Assembly (NCBI GenBank): GCA_037447655.1
Contig: JBBHKE010000638.1
Location: 1-34,017 of the forward strand
From: Zygnema cylindricum
Lineage: Eukaryota; Streptophyta; Zygnematophyceae; Zygnematales; Zygnemataceae
DNA length: 34,017 nt
Direction of reading: 5' to 3'
Position 1 is the stretch's first letter. Each line of letters begins with the position of its first letter. Below are positions 1-12,700 of the stretch, piece after piece. The position numbers were made by a program, and so were the translations under genes. Below the pieces are notes generated by a model. That model was given only the letters and a program-made list of their open reading frames with translations. It searched no databases and was not told the DNA's origin.

Positions 1-41
1 AGAGGGAGAGGAAGAGGGAGAGGGAGAGGGAGAGGGAGAGG
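1..41. repeat. GA-rich microsatellite, (GGGAGA)n
   Basis: The window opens inside a run of imperfect GGGAGA units on the plus strand. The same motif returns at 19785-19896. The left edge lies outside the window, so its length is unknown. Confidence 0.9.
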
Positions 42-1033
42 ACGCTTCCAACATTTCTCTCCGTGTGAAATTAAAATTCTCGTCACCAAAATTTTCCTCA
101 ATAGTTCACAGTATGATCATGTGAAATGAACTATATCAACTTGCACTGTTAGGTAAAATCCACATTCGTGGCAATATACCAAACAATTGCAATTCAACGT
201 CGAAATGTATCCAAAACAAAAACTTGCAAGGGGTTATTTAATCTTTATGAATGTTGGTTTATAATCATTTTTCTCTGCCGGTATGTGCAAGGTGTGGGAC
301 GCATTTTTGCTTCACAACTTAAACGCAATTAGCGATGAACCATTAGAAGTTGTTAAAATATGCCTTTTGTCAACATGAACAAAAATATGAGGTTGTTTCC
401 CCCAACAAAAACTATTTGAACGGAGATGGAACAATTTTTTGAGGCGTAAAATTGTTTCAACATATTGGTTTCCGTTTTGGAAAACATTTTTATCTTTTAA
501 AAACCTTTATAAAAATGAATTTGGAAAACCGTTCATCATTACGGAAGGACAATCGCCTTGATTGTTTTTTTTTCTATATTCAATGGTTGGAAAATTCTTG
601 ATAAATTTGTTGCGGAGTGGGTGTTAGACGTAGTTTTATTTGACATTCCAAGTATCTCCATGTCATTTGCCACATGCATTACAAGGGTAGTCTGTACGTC
701 CGATTTTAGCGATCGTTCATGTCACAAACACTCACACCTTCGTTTCTTCATTGGGTGGTTTATCACGTCACTAAGCTAAGTGGGCCGAGTTCTCCAATAT
801 TTCACTATGAGTTGTAATATAGCCCTCGACTATTAAGATAGATGTCGTGTTATGGTTCAACCACACAGAAACCACTTTCAGATGAGGAATTGATTGCTTC
901 AAACCATCGGACACCACCTATGGTTCAAAGCTATGCCCCTCCGATGATATCTGACCAGGATCCATTTGCATGAGACTCGACAACATCAACTTGTATCCCT
1001 AAGGTTTCCAAGACTCAAATAAATAAACAAATT

Positions 1034-1151
1034 GTACCCCGGGCACTTTAGTTTGGTACATTAACTTTGGAGTTCACTTAAATACACGAGGATCTGCGCT
1101 AAAAAACAAAGTAAGTTCACTAAGTTACAAATACATGGGGTCGTACCCCTA
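1034..1151. mobile_element. Short decayed inverted-repeat element
   Basis: The right end, read on the minus strand, begins GGGGTACGACCCCATG and continues with TTGTAACTTAGTGAACTTA. This resembles the right terminus of the 1.6-kb element at 27260-28851. The left end starts GTACCCCGGGCAC and contains a related AACTTTGGAGTTCACTTA stretch. An internal sequence around 1090-1110 (GGATCTGCGCTAAAAAACAA) recurs with few changes near 27979. No clean target duplication was found. Confidence 0.4.
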
Positions 1152-1887
1152 TTTCACTTGCCAAGAGATATTGGGCTAAGCCAATGATGTTACACAAAGG
1201 AAATGTCATTAACATTCAGGTTAAGCCCCCCATAATAAGGCGTGCGTACGAAACTTCGTTGATGAAATTTGTCGGTGGCTGGACAGGCCAACTGGAGGCC
1301 AGCTGTGTCGGTTCATAAAAGTTAAAATGTCATAAAAAATGACATCCGTCGAATGAAAAGCCACAACGAATGCAGAATCCGCAGTCTAAAAAAGAGCTAA
1401 AGATCTCAATGATTTGTAGCTTTCCTCGGACACTCAAATGGCCCCTCTCGTAATGTAGATTACTTTCTTGTGACTCTTGTAGTCTTCAAATGTTTTTTTC
1501 GGTTTTCCACTTTTTGTACCCATATGGTTTTGCCATCGCAATTTTTGCAATAAAGACTTGAAACATCTCTCATACAATTGTGAGTACAAACTACAATGGT
1601 TTTCTTAGATAGTACGGTCGATATAGCTTAGTTTGTACGGATTGAATCGGCTCATCTGTCTGTTACCCATACGTCACATCCGAAACCCAAACGCCGGCAA
1701 CGATGTTTTTGGTTGACGTCATCCATCGTCACCCGCTATTTGTCATTATACCCATTACTACGCTAACATTTTTGCCACGGAATTTGCCAAAGACTTTAAG
1801 TATGAGTATGGTCAATTTATCAATTCCTTATTTCATGACAAGTCACTTGGAGGTTGGGCGATTACACGGTGGATTGCTACAGTACTA

Positions 1888-2071
1888 CGGCGCCCATCGT
1901 TATTAGCGTTAAGGATTTATAAGTGTCAATGCGAAATTAGAATTAATAATTCTATTTAATGCAAAGGGATGTGGCAGATTGTAGCTCACATCCTTAACAT
2001 TATTTTGCGATTTTTGGCCATAAAATTGGCAAATGAATTAGTATTATCAACTCTAATAACGATGAACAGTG
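1888..2071. mobile_element. TA-flanked MITE, degenerate
   Basis: A 184-bp segment has TA on both sides (1886-1887 and 2072-2073) and inverted ends that share ATCGTTATTAG followed by GTT. The ends resemble the family clustered at 31.0-31.95 kb, whose termini read CACCGCGAATCG. The outermost eight bases have diverged, so the call is moderate. Confidence 0.45.
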
Positions 2072-2753
2072 TAGCGTTAAGAAATAAATACCACGACAAA
2101 TTTATTAGTGTTAATGGCTGTTTCCAAAATGCAAGGACTGTTTTAAAAGGCAAAAAAGGCTAGGATAGGAAAATAAATTTATAACGCCATTTTGCGTTCA
2201 AAGGGCAAAATAAAAACAGTACAAGAATAGTGCCATTAACTAATTTGCACGATTTAAAGTGTCCGTTGCCATGGCTGTAGAGGAAGTAACTTAATATCCT
2301 TTGCAGAATTAGGGCTACACAAAAATCACGATTTGCAAAGTTTCTAAGTATGGAGTTATTGACGACTCACCTAGACAAGGTGATTGACACAAAGGACTTT
2401 GGTTCCGAAAATCCTCACTCGAACAAACGTGATTGGCCCTAAAGCAATCGGCAGTGCAGTCTATCTCTTAATTATACACATGTTACAGCTTTCAGAAAAT
2501 GGAGATATAAACAATTAGGATGCCATATTCCATATTTCTATAAAAGTGTATAGTACTGAGAGCTCGAGAATACGATATACAAGAACATTCAGTCGAAACA
2601 AGTTCCATAACAAGTTCCACAACTAACAAGTTCCATGCCGTAAAAAATGTGATTCCAGGGCATGACTTGTCCAGTTAATTTCAGTTTCCACTACTACTGA
2701 AGACCCCTTACTGAAAACCATAAGTTTTATAAGCGTTAACAGTTGAAATTGTG

Positions 2754-2829
2754 CATATTGTTACCACTGTACAATAAGTGTACTATATGGGTGTTTTATG
2801 GTACACGTATTGTACGGTGGAACAATATG
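2754..2829. repeat. Long near-perfect hairpin (inverted repeat)
   Basis: The left arm 2754-2787 starts CATATTGTTACCACTGTACA. The right arm 2797-2829, read on the minus strand, starts CATATTGTTCCACCGTACAA. The arms pair over about 33 bases with few mismatches and a loop of about nine bases. It could be a tiny foldback element or a small-RNA precursor. The sequence alone does not decide. Confidence 0.7.
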
Positions 2830-3319
2830 TAAGGTCTGCAATTGTTTTTGTACACTAAAACTATTCTTAAAACCATAAAAAAAAACTCAATAAGAGACGA
2901 ATAATAACATTTACGTAAAAGAAAAAGTTCAAAATATTAACATCGGAGTAAATAAAACACATTCACGAGACATCATGTCAAGGACTATCTCCCAATTTGA
3001 CAAAGGGAAAAAATCAGCTTACAAGACAGACATTTATACCCGATACAAGAAACGAAAACAAAATTCAACAAAATTTTTTAAGTTTCGTCAGGAAGATCTT
3101 CAAACCAAGCTGTCTCCTTTACAAATCTTTCACTTTCTCTACCAACGATATAAATAAAACCCAAGTTCCTATTCCGCACTCATGTATGAAAACAAAAACC
3201 CTAAAATCAAAAAACAAAAAAATCTTCTTTTCTCAATCTTCTTTTCTCATACGGCCCCATTTTTTCAGAACGGGTTTCTAAGTAACATTTCCTTTCGGTG
3301 CACTCTAAATGCGCACATC

Positions 3320-3787
3320 TCACACCTTGCCATTTTCTCTCCTTGTCATTAAGGAAACAGACGAAACTAAAAAGACAAAAAACTTAAAGATCATCGGGAG
3401 AGGTAAGGGATGGGGAGAAGACGGGGGCCTGAGGTCAGGAAATTGGGTATAAGGACTGAGAGGCCCTATTGGCATATGGGAGATCAGTGGAGGAATTTTC
3501 CACAGGTTTAGGAGTAGTAGAAGATACCTCCGATTTAGGTTCCCAAGGCCACCGAAATACCTTAGGGGGAGGAGGAGGAGAGCCCTCCTCGGTCTCCTCG
3601 TCCTTCGTGGTAGAAAGAGGGGCGACCCATTTGGGACGTTGGTCTTTTGTCTTTTCTACAGTTGCTGCTGGAGGAGAAGGGGGAGAGGGAGAGGGAGGAG
3701 GTACGTCTTTTACCACTTCTTCCACTTTGGCGACTGGAAAAAGGAGGCAACGGTGTTGGAGAACTCGGGGGTTTCAAGTCGGGGTAC
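3320..3787 (-). other. TIC62: Terminal repeat exon 16, with two frameshifts
   Basis: It starts YPDLKPPSSPTPLPP. An extra T in a T5 run (about 3758-3762) moves the homologous reading to another frame (VAKVEEVVKD, a Pro-rich stretch, VFRWPWEPK, SSTDLPYA). A second one-base shift near 3474-3480 is needed to reach PLSPYTQFPDLRPPSSP, a sixth module uninterrupted by an intron. The three frames stop at 3562, 3435 and 3320. The protein end is therefore uncertain. Confidence 0.7.
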
Positions 3788-6700
3788 CTGTCACGAGAGA
3801 AAAAGCCGAAAAAAAAAGCCGAAAAAAAAAAAGCCGTGGAAAAGCCAAATTTTTTTTCCCACATGTATGAGGATTGATCATCGTTGGTAATAAATGGATT
3901 TCATGGAATATGACTCGTTCAGAATACTATCTTTCTCTCAGATTTCAAATTCGATTGGCGACTGCTAAAGGATCCTCCTATCCATACCCGTATCCAAATC
4001 AAATTCATCCAACTCACATTCATTCACGATCTCGATCTGATTCATCATTTGCATACGAAACAGGCAGCTTCCCCAATTTGTCTTTTTTATCTTGTTTTTT
4101 TTTGTTTGTGTGTTTGTTTGTCTCTTTTTTCCCAAACTGACCACGGACATTACCTCGTGTACGGTGACAAAGGGGTAGGGCTTGGTGGGAAGTCCGTGGA
4201 GCTTGGTTTAACCTCAGGTTCGGTTGAGGTCACAGCCTCGACAGTAGGTTCGGTGGAGACTGAACCAGGAGCTTTTGGGATCGGAGAGGTAGGAGGTTTC
4301 AGATCCTCATATCTGCAAATTCCACAAATTTATGCGCGCCTATTATAGAAGTAAAACCAATTTTATGGAGACCTCGAAAAAGAAAACAAATGACCTACAT
4401 ACTTTTCCATTTAAATTGTCATATTTGTCCTGGACAATATGATAGACAAATAGAATATCTACACAGTGACCAATGTATCAACTTCAGAAGTGAAAGGGCT
4501 TTCCTGAAAAAGCTTAAACCTACTTCAATAAATTGACGTGCTTCATTCCAGAATCGCCAATTCTAGATTAGTTTTGGTATTAATCAACAAACTCCAGGTC
4601 AACCTCTGTACTCAATCGCCCAACTCTAGGACAATTTTTCTCCGACTCTGGATCAAATTAGACAGCTCCAGGCCAATTCCTCACAGAAATTCACAATCGT
4701 CAAAACGTAAAACGAAAAACCCACAATTCATGACTATGTTATGATGAGACCACAAACAGGCACAGGGAATTGGTCAAGAATACACATATAAGTAGATATA
4801 AACAACAGAAATACTAAAAAATAGTTCCAACAAACATTTTGTGGTGGCCTGAACCAACAGATATATTCACAAAAAAATACTAAAAATAGTGGCTGAAAAC
4901 ATTCTGTGGTGGCCAGAAAGAAATTACCTGGTATATGGCGATAAAGGGGTGGGACTTGGTGGGAAATCAGTGGAGCTCGCTTTGACCTCAGGTTCAGCAG
5001 TCTTGGCGGAGACAGTGACAGGAGGATTAGGAGTCGGAGAAGCTGGAGGCTTCAAATCATCGTACCTGAAAATTTGCCCAAGATTCTTAGGCAGTTACAA
5101 ATAACAAGGGTTTACCTGACAAAACGATTACTAAAAAGTCATATTTTTACTAGGTGATATGCTGATGGACGTCAAGAAAACATATACGTGCTTTCATGGA
5201 TGTGTTTGCATCCCAAAATCAACTCATTCCAGTATGATTTTAACAACCCCAGCAAATTCTCAGTAGGAAAGCTGCTACTTTTAGGTACATGCAACTAGGC
5301 AGAATATATGAAAAGTTATTGCAACTGATCACTTGTTCTCGACAGAATAAAAATTACAATACCTCAAGAGAAGACAACGTAACTGGGTGATATCAAACCC
5401 TTCCCTAACAACAAGCCAAAAAAAAAAGCATGATACTAATCTGTAAAAACCCGAGCAACTTCTAGTCTATCAGAGTAACGTTTGACCAGTTTCAGGCTCA
5501 AAACTGGGAACATAAGCTAGATTAATTCCAATCGTCATGGAACCTACATGTGCATTGAAATTTTGTGAAAGCCAAAGGGAATAAAGAGAACCAGTATACA
5601 AACCTGAGACAGAATAATTCAGATAAACTGAGAGCAACAAGGTATTATCCTAGCTCATGTCTCTCAACTTTCAGTGACTGATAACATTTTTCTACTGTCC
5701 ATTGCAATTTACTACATTGTTCAATACAATCACTCTCGTTTATATTATTTGCAGTGTTGTATAATTAGTATTGTTTGGAGGAAAACAAGGAGACAATTAA
5801 ATTTCACATCAGGCACTCCTCATACTAAGACTCCACTTGAAAAACCGCCCAATCTACATTATTCCTTTTGCGCCTGTCCATAGACACTATTATACTCATA
5901 ACATGCTACAAAAGGTGCTAAAAAAACCAGCGATGAAATGACGATCTACTTGCTGATGGGACTCTGAGAGTACCTTGTGTAAGGTGACAGAGGAGTAGGA
6001 CTGGGAGGGAAGTCTGTAGAACTTGGTTTAGACTCAGCTGTTGTTTCAGCCTTCTGCCATGGCCAGCGGAATCCTCCAGTTTTTGGCTTTTTGGTAGTTT
6101 CCACAGGAGTCTCCTTAGGTTCCACAACAGGGGCCTCCACAGCAGCCACAGGGACTGGACCAGGAGGCTTTGGCGTCGGAGAAGTAGGTGGCTTGAGATC
6201 CTCATACCTACATATTACACATATAGAGGACAAACAGGATTGCGATACGTGAACTTGAATTGCTTCTATCTTATTTTAAGCTTGGAAAGAAATTGATTCC
6301 AAAAGGCTCTCTTTCTGAAACTCAGTCAACGTGTGGAAAATCAGAACTTGAACAGTCTAAGAATTATCATCCGCTTTTTTGAATAGTGGTTTAATTCAAA
6401 TTGAAAGAAACAATATGATGTTAACCACGTTATTTCAAACAGTTTCTTTTGAAGTTTTCAAATTCACACAGTACAAAGCTTGACTTTGAACCACGATTCC
6501 TTACAGCTTCCAGAAAAGCATGAATTTGCCTATATCATAAATCTCTTCAGTTGAAAAAACAACCGAGAGTGTTGCAAAACAACTGAGGAAAAGGAGAGGC
6601 TGACTACCCGACAGTGGGCAAGAGAATCAAACCCGAAAACCGAATTAGATGACATTCTGACTAAGCTTACATAAACAAAGAGCTTAAAACATACAGCAGA

Positions 6701-9700
6701 CAACAAGAAGACTAAACGCATGAAACCCGCAAGCATGAAGTGTGGAAGATGAGGACATAATGAATGTTTATACTTCAAATACTTCAAAATTTAAATCTGG
6801 TTTGAAAACATACTACATGTCCATCTTTCACATGCAAGCTAAGGCCTCGGATAACACCTTCGATTACAAGACCAGAAGGACAATAGAAAACAAAAAAAAA
6901 CCTACCTGGTGTAGGGTGACAAAGGAGTGGGACTAGGAGGGAAAATCCGTCGAACTAGATACAGCCTTGGGGGATTCAGCTTCAGCAACTGGCTCAGCAG
7001 AATCGGTTATAGTTGGAGGACCAGGAGGACTTGGTGTAGGGGAAGTTGGTGGCTTCAAGTCCTCATATCTGCACAAGATACAAACTGAAATTAAGAGGGG
7101 AAAGGAGGAGGCGACAGGCCCAAAACAAAAAAATTGGAAATCGGCATTTAAAGGGCTGCCAGAGATGCTCAAGTTTTATAGATTTTTGTTAAGACGGAAT
7201 CAACACGACTCACGCAGATTTTCTGCAATAGCAATAGAAGAGGAAAATGCTCGCCACCTACAAGCAGGAGGAATAAAATCCTAAAATACAATGACAAGGA
7301 GGCATCATCTTACTGCAAGCAGACGAACCACCTTTGGAAATATGAATACAAACTGAGTAATATACTTCATACACTGACACCATTTTCCCAGCAGAGAAAA
7401 CTTGCCTAGTATATGGAGAAAGTGGGGTTGGCTCGGTGGAAAGTCAGTCGATGACGATGCAGTAACAGGTGCCTCTGTCGCCTCACTAGTTTTCTGGGAA
7501 GATGCATCTGCGGCAAGAGCAGTAGCAATTGCCTGCTCTGCGAGTCTTTCCTTAGCTGCTTTTGCATCTTGTTCCTGTTTTGCTTTCTGTGCCGCGCTAC
7601 GAGCTTTTCTCTCATCTTCAATTGCCTGTTTATCTGCAGCTTTTGCAGCAGCCTTAGCCTCCTTTTCCTCCTCTGCTCTCCTCTTCTCCTCTTCTTTTCT
7701 GAACTTTTCGTCAGCTTCAGCTTTCACTATTGCTTCTTCAGCCTCTACTTTTGCTTTCTCCTCCGCTTCTGCTTTAGCTTTGGCCTCTGCCTGTGCCTTA
7801 ATCTCCTCCTCTGCTTTCGCTTTCTCCTTCTCCTCAGCCTCTAGCTTCGCCTTAACAGCTGCTGCTTCTGCCTCGACTCGTTCAGCTTCGGCCGTTTCCT
7901 CGGCTTCCTTTTGTGCTTTTGCTTCAGCTTGCTTTGCAAGTTTCTCTCTCACTTTTTTCTCTGCAGCTGCTCTTGCATCAGCAACTGAGGGAGCAGGAGA
8001 ACTTTTTGGTTTCTCTGGCTCCTGAGTTATCTCAACTTCCTGCTTTATGTCCTCTACAACAGCTTGTTCTGCAACTTTCGCTACTTCTGCAGCTCTATTC
8101 CAGGGAGTTAGACCACCAAAAAGTTGTGACTTACTAGCAGAAAGACCACTTGTGACTTTCTTAGGAACTGCTTCTGCACTCTCCAGAAATGTAGATCGTG
8201 CCTTAGCGAGTACTGCGTCTTTCTCCTTAGTACTCAGACTGCACAGAGAGAAGCGTTTACATAAACGTTAAAACATTTTTTATACTTTTGTGCCTCAACA
8301 AGTGCTCCATCTTGGAACATTTGATTTTTTACATATTACTACACAGTGGGGAATCTTGAGGGATCAAAGCTTCAGCTGCAATAGATAGCCAGTTTTAAAG
8401 GATACACTAGCTGTTTAGTTTTGAAACATGTGAGAAAAACCAGCTGTCTACCAAGCCACAAGGTGTCCAAAATGAGTCCACCTGAACAAATTGCAATTGC
8501 ACAGCAAACAACTTTGGTTGGAAACTAAAAAGCAGTGATTCAAATACACGAGTAAAGTAGGTAACAGTAAACTCAATGCGTTTTAGGCCATCAAACTGTA
8601 AAAATGCTTGTGACATGATGATCCAAGTCACAACATGAACTTTTAGACGGGAAGTATTAAAGCTGTCCCATGAGGGAAATCAATGCAAGAAATCTGAACC
8701 AATCTAACAGCCCCCTATTAAGGAGTTCACAACGAGCATGAATATATAACATTCTGACCACCCTCGTTTCCTTTCCTTTTGCATTTAACTTTAGGATTTG
8801 GAGGGAGGGGAGGGAGAGAGTGAGGGAGGGAAGGGAGAGAGGGAGGGTGGGAGGGAGGGAGGGAGGGAGCGAGGGAGGGAGCGGAGGGAGAGAGAGAGAG
8901 GTGTGTACATTTTCCCCTGCTTGGCTGCAACAAGTACCGCTTCTTGTAATGCCCTCAATTCTTGTGCAGTTTGAGCGGCAGCAACAGCTTTTGCTTTAAG
9001 CTCGGCCTTTCTTTTTTCCAGTTGAGCTTTTTCTGAAGATTTTTCTTCCGCTTCCAGCAAAGCCGTTTTTTGCTTCTCCTTTGCGGCAGCTAACTCTTTG
9101 GAGAGCTTTGCTCGTATTTCTGCTTGTTTTTCCTCTTGCCTCTGTTGTTTCCAAAGCCGCCCTTTGCTGTTCAGAAAAAAAAAAAAAAAATCTCTCCCAA
9201 AAATTAGTGGTTGCAAACAATCAATATGTAAGTTTACAAATCCAAAGCCTGGAATCAGGTTTGACTTAAATATTTCAAGTGTCAAAGCAAAAAAATACAT
9301 GAATAACAATAATAATAAGTTGTTTCTCTGACTTTACTTCGTCTTGTCGTTGCATCTCCAGGGCTTCTTGCTCAGCTTCCTCTTCAGCAGCTTTTTCTGC
9401 CTTTTTCCTAAGGATCTCCAAACGCTCAGCTTGTTTAAGTCCTACTACAGGAAGTTCCTCCAACATCTCTTCAATGGTGCGTAGTGGAGCTGTTGTTTCA
9501 GCAACAGCTTCGACCACCTTATTTTCAGCAATATCCGGATTTGCCAGTATACTTCCAATCAACTCCGCAATCTAGAACAAAACCAGACGATTATAAGTCA
9601 GATTGTACGATATCGGACGTGAATCAGGAATATACAAACAGAAATTTTACAGACCAAGGAGCAAGTTTTTGAAACAAGATCTCAATTATTACTTTGACTT

Positions 9701-12700
9701 AATATACTTGAGAGAATCTGTCTTCTGAATTGATATTTAATACCGCCTGTAGCAAAGGGAATAGACTGCAAGAATTAAATTTGGAGTTCCATGTAATTTC
9801 TAGTTCTATTTTCTATTTGGTCTAGATGCAGTCTATAAATTTGCAAGTACCCAGTCATTTGAGATTAATTTTCTTAAATACTTTGAGACCTGATCTACCT
9901 TCATAATTCAAATTTGACCTGAACACAAATTCAGTTGAGATCGGACATATCTGCAGAGTTGATATTTTATATTCCTGCAAAACTGGCAACCGCTTAACAA
10001 AATTAAAACAATAACAGAATTTAGTTTTGAACTATGACAGATATGAGACTTGATCTACCCGGCTTAATACCCTGAAGACTAAAAAAGCCTAAACAATGAG
10101 TAGGATACCGTATTTACAAGCAACTATTAGATTTGAACTACCTGCAAATTTGAGACTTGGCCTCCCGTAAGGGAATTAGCCGGGGCTAATCGCAGGTTGT
10201 GCGTCAGTTTGTAATCATCCTTTGGACGCTCCATTCCACCGGGACGAACAATCTGAGAATTGATTCCAAAAAACATAAAAAAATCCACAATCTGGTCAGT
10301 GGCAGATATCAGTTGCCAAGGGGCAATTTCAAAGACTCCTTTCTTTCAAAAAACAATCCAGAAAAGAGGAACATAATGATGTTGAAGGGCTAAAATTGAT
10401 GGAACCATTACACATCTTAAAAATGGTTTCACAAAACAAGTCCGGTTTGATGAGCAGCCCCACACATTTCAGGAGTTACCATTACATATCATATAAAATA
10501 AGAACAAACGAGAGAAATAAAATTTCACCAAAAAAACAACAGAACCCATAAAACTAAAAAAACAACTGACATTCATAAAAGTCAGTAGATAGTGGAAGAA
10601 GGACGTCTTGTGAAAAAAACATGGAATGCTTGAGGAGCTGAATATTTGAGGACTGTAGCTTCCTCATCAGCAGGGAAGTATTCCACATGCTCAGCCCAAA
10701 TTTCCTGTATACGACTTACTTAGTTCCCTCATGACACGTTTGTGAACTTATTGGCTCCCTTCCTCCTTCTCAGTTTACAGTCTGTAACTGAGCTACAATA
10801 ATCTAATCTGCAATATCTAATTGTTGTTCAGATTATTGACAATCACCCTTTGAAATTCACACAAGCTGAATTTTCAGGAACACATCAACAAGCATAACAG
10901 GAAGACCAAACAAATGACATAAAAGATTTATCTCTTTGTGAAAACAACAAGAAAAATACATGAATGATACAAATGACACAACATCACAAGTGTTTGTGAC
11001 CTGCTACCTTGGGGGCGACTACTGTGTGAGAACTTAAAAGAATAATTCTGGACAAAAGACACCATGATGAATAAAAAATTCGGTGATATTGGCACAAAAA
11101 CCAAACTTGTTTTGAATGGTAACCAGTTTATTAAGAAATCTAATATGTCAGAATACGAATACACCATTCTGGTCAGAGACGGGCAGAATAATCAATAATT
11201 TTCTAAGCACTTTGCTACAAAAAAGTCTCACGATGCTCAAGAAATAAAAAAAAAGATAAGAGAACAAGGCAACAAGGCATCGCTAAGGTACCACTAAGTT
11301 CAGCAGATGACCCCAAACCTTCTTTTAACAACCTTATTCAAGAGACTTTTGAAGGGCATGTGAAGAGTGATTTTTTCTGACAAGAATAGATGCAAGACAA
11401 AAGAAACAAGTCAACACCGCAATATCATTGAACAGAAACCAAAGGATAAAGATAAACGCCACAGAAAATGGGATAGCGACGTATGCGGAGACAATGCTGG
11501 GACCTGTACCTAGAAATTCTTACATGCTGATTTATATTATAAAAAAGTTTGAATCATTATAATGAATGCTAAAACGATGACAGCGAAATCAGTTTGCATG
11601 CCATTCCAGCGCAATCCTCACAACGCCACATAGGAAACATTCAGAAGTCGACGATATGACATCAAGTTTCAGACGAAGGCCAAGCGCAGTTCTGAAAAAA
11701 AAAATCACTTCCTTCGAATTGTAACTCGCACTTCACTGTCATGAATGTTTGCCGTTATCTCAAGAAGTTCAGGAAATCACCGTGTTTACAGAACGATGAA
11801 ACAAACAAGACACTATCGTAATCCTCGAGATAAGAGGCTCCTTGAGGAGGTCCCCAAACAAGGGGGTAAACTTTGGAAGAGTAAAAAGTACAGCCGCTTT
11901 CACCACACACCAAATTGTAAAGCTGCCGCAATTTATTTCTATACTAAAAAGACATGTGTTTCAGAATACAAAAGGGTAAGCGAGAATACCGTGAATGCGA
12001 TCCCACTGTCTTGAAGCTCCTTTTCCGCTTGTGCCTTCCAGATTAGAACTCCCCAAAATAGACTGTCAAATACCATACCAGAACCAAGGGTAGTAATCAG
12101 TTAAGAGGAGAAGATGCACTGCACAATTGCACATAACTGCCAAACAATTACGGAAAGCAGTCAAAAAGCATGCAATAGCACATAGTTATACATCATAACC
12201 TTAAAATAACATCTATCCATAACAAAAACTCATGTCAAAGAATAAAAGAACTCATGTCAAAGAATAAAAGAACTCATGTCAAATAATGTGTATTCGTGGA
12301 AATGTCCCTTTCCAGTGAATACATCAACGATACATGTTCATGGATGCGGTTTGAAAACAAAATTTAAGTGACAAGATGGAATTGAGTTGCCCTTTAGTAC
12401 AACACAGTAATATTCAAACTTACTTCAACAAAGATGCAGGGAATCCAAATTTCGTGGTACCGAGAGATGAAACGAGTAAAAATTGATTGACATCCAGTTC
12501 CTTGGCTGCAAGCCCCACAATTGACATTAAAGCATCAAGAGCAAGGTCAAGTTCTTGTTGTTAAAAGACTAATAACTTTTATTAGAAACAATAACCAACA
12601 TGCAGATAGAATGCCATGTGTAGTCGTTAAAAAGACTGCCAAAAGTTCCAAGTCTATAAGGAAGACATTCTGTCAAAATGTTGCAACAATAACTTCAAAG

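Larger units (their letters stand above)
42..3319. other. Intergenic DNA without a supported gene
   Basis: AT-rich sequence. The open frames here are short (under 100 codons), overlap on several frames, lack recognisable domains and are not flanked by convincing splice sites. The only structure I can support is two short inverted-repeat elements (1034-1151 and 1888-2071) and a hairpin (2754-2829). The right end probably includes the 3' untranslated region of the minus-strand TIC62-like gene. Confidence 0.6.

Noticed and set aside
3469-3890. Plus-strand frames over the TIC62 terminal exon
   Set aside because: Antisense shadows of Pro-rich coding sequence. The minus strand carries the recognisable modules.
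7402-8025. Long plus-strand open frame rich in Ala/Ser/Phe
   Set aside because: It is the antisense shadow of the Ala/Glu/Lys coiled-coil exon 11 of the TIC62-like gene, whose splice phase and homology support the minus strand.
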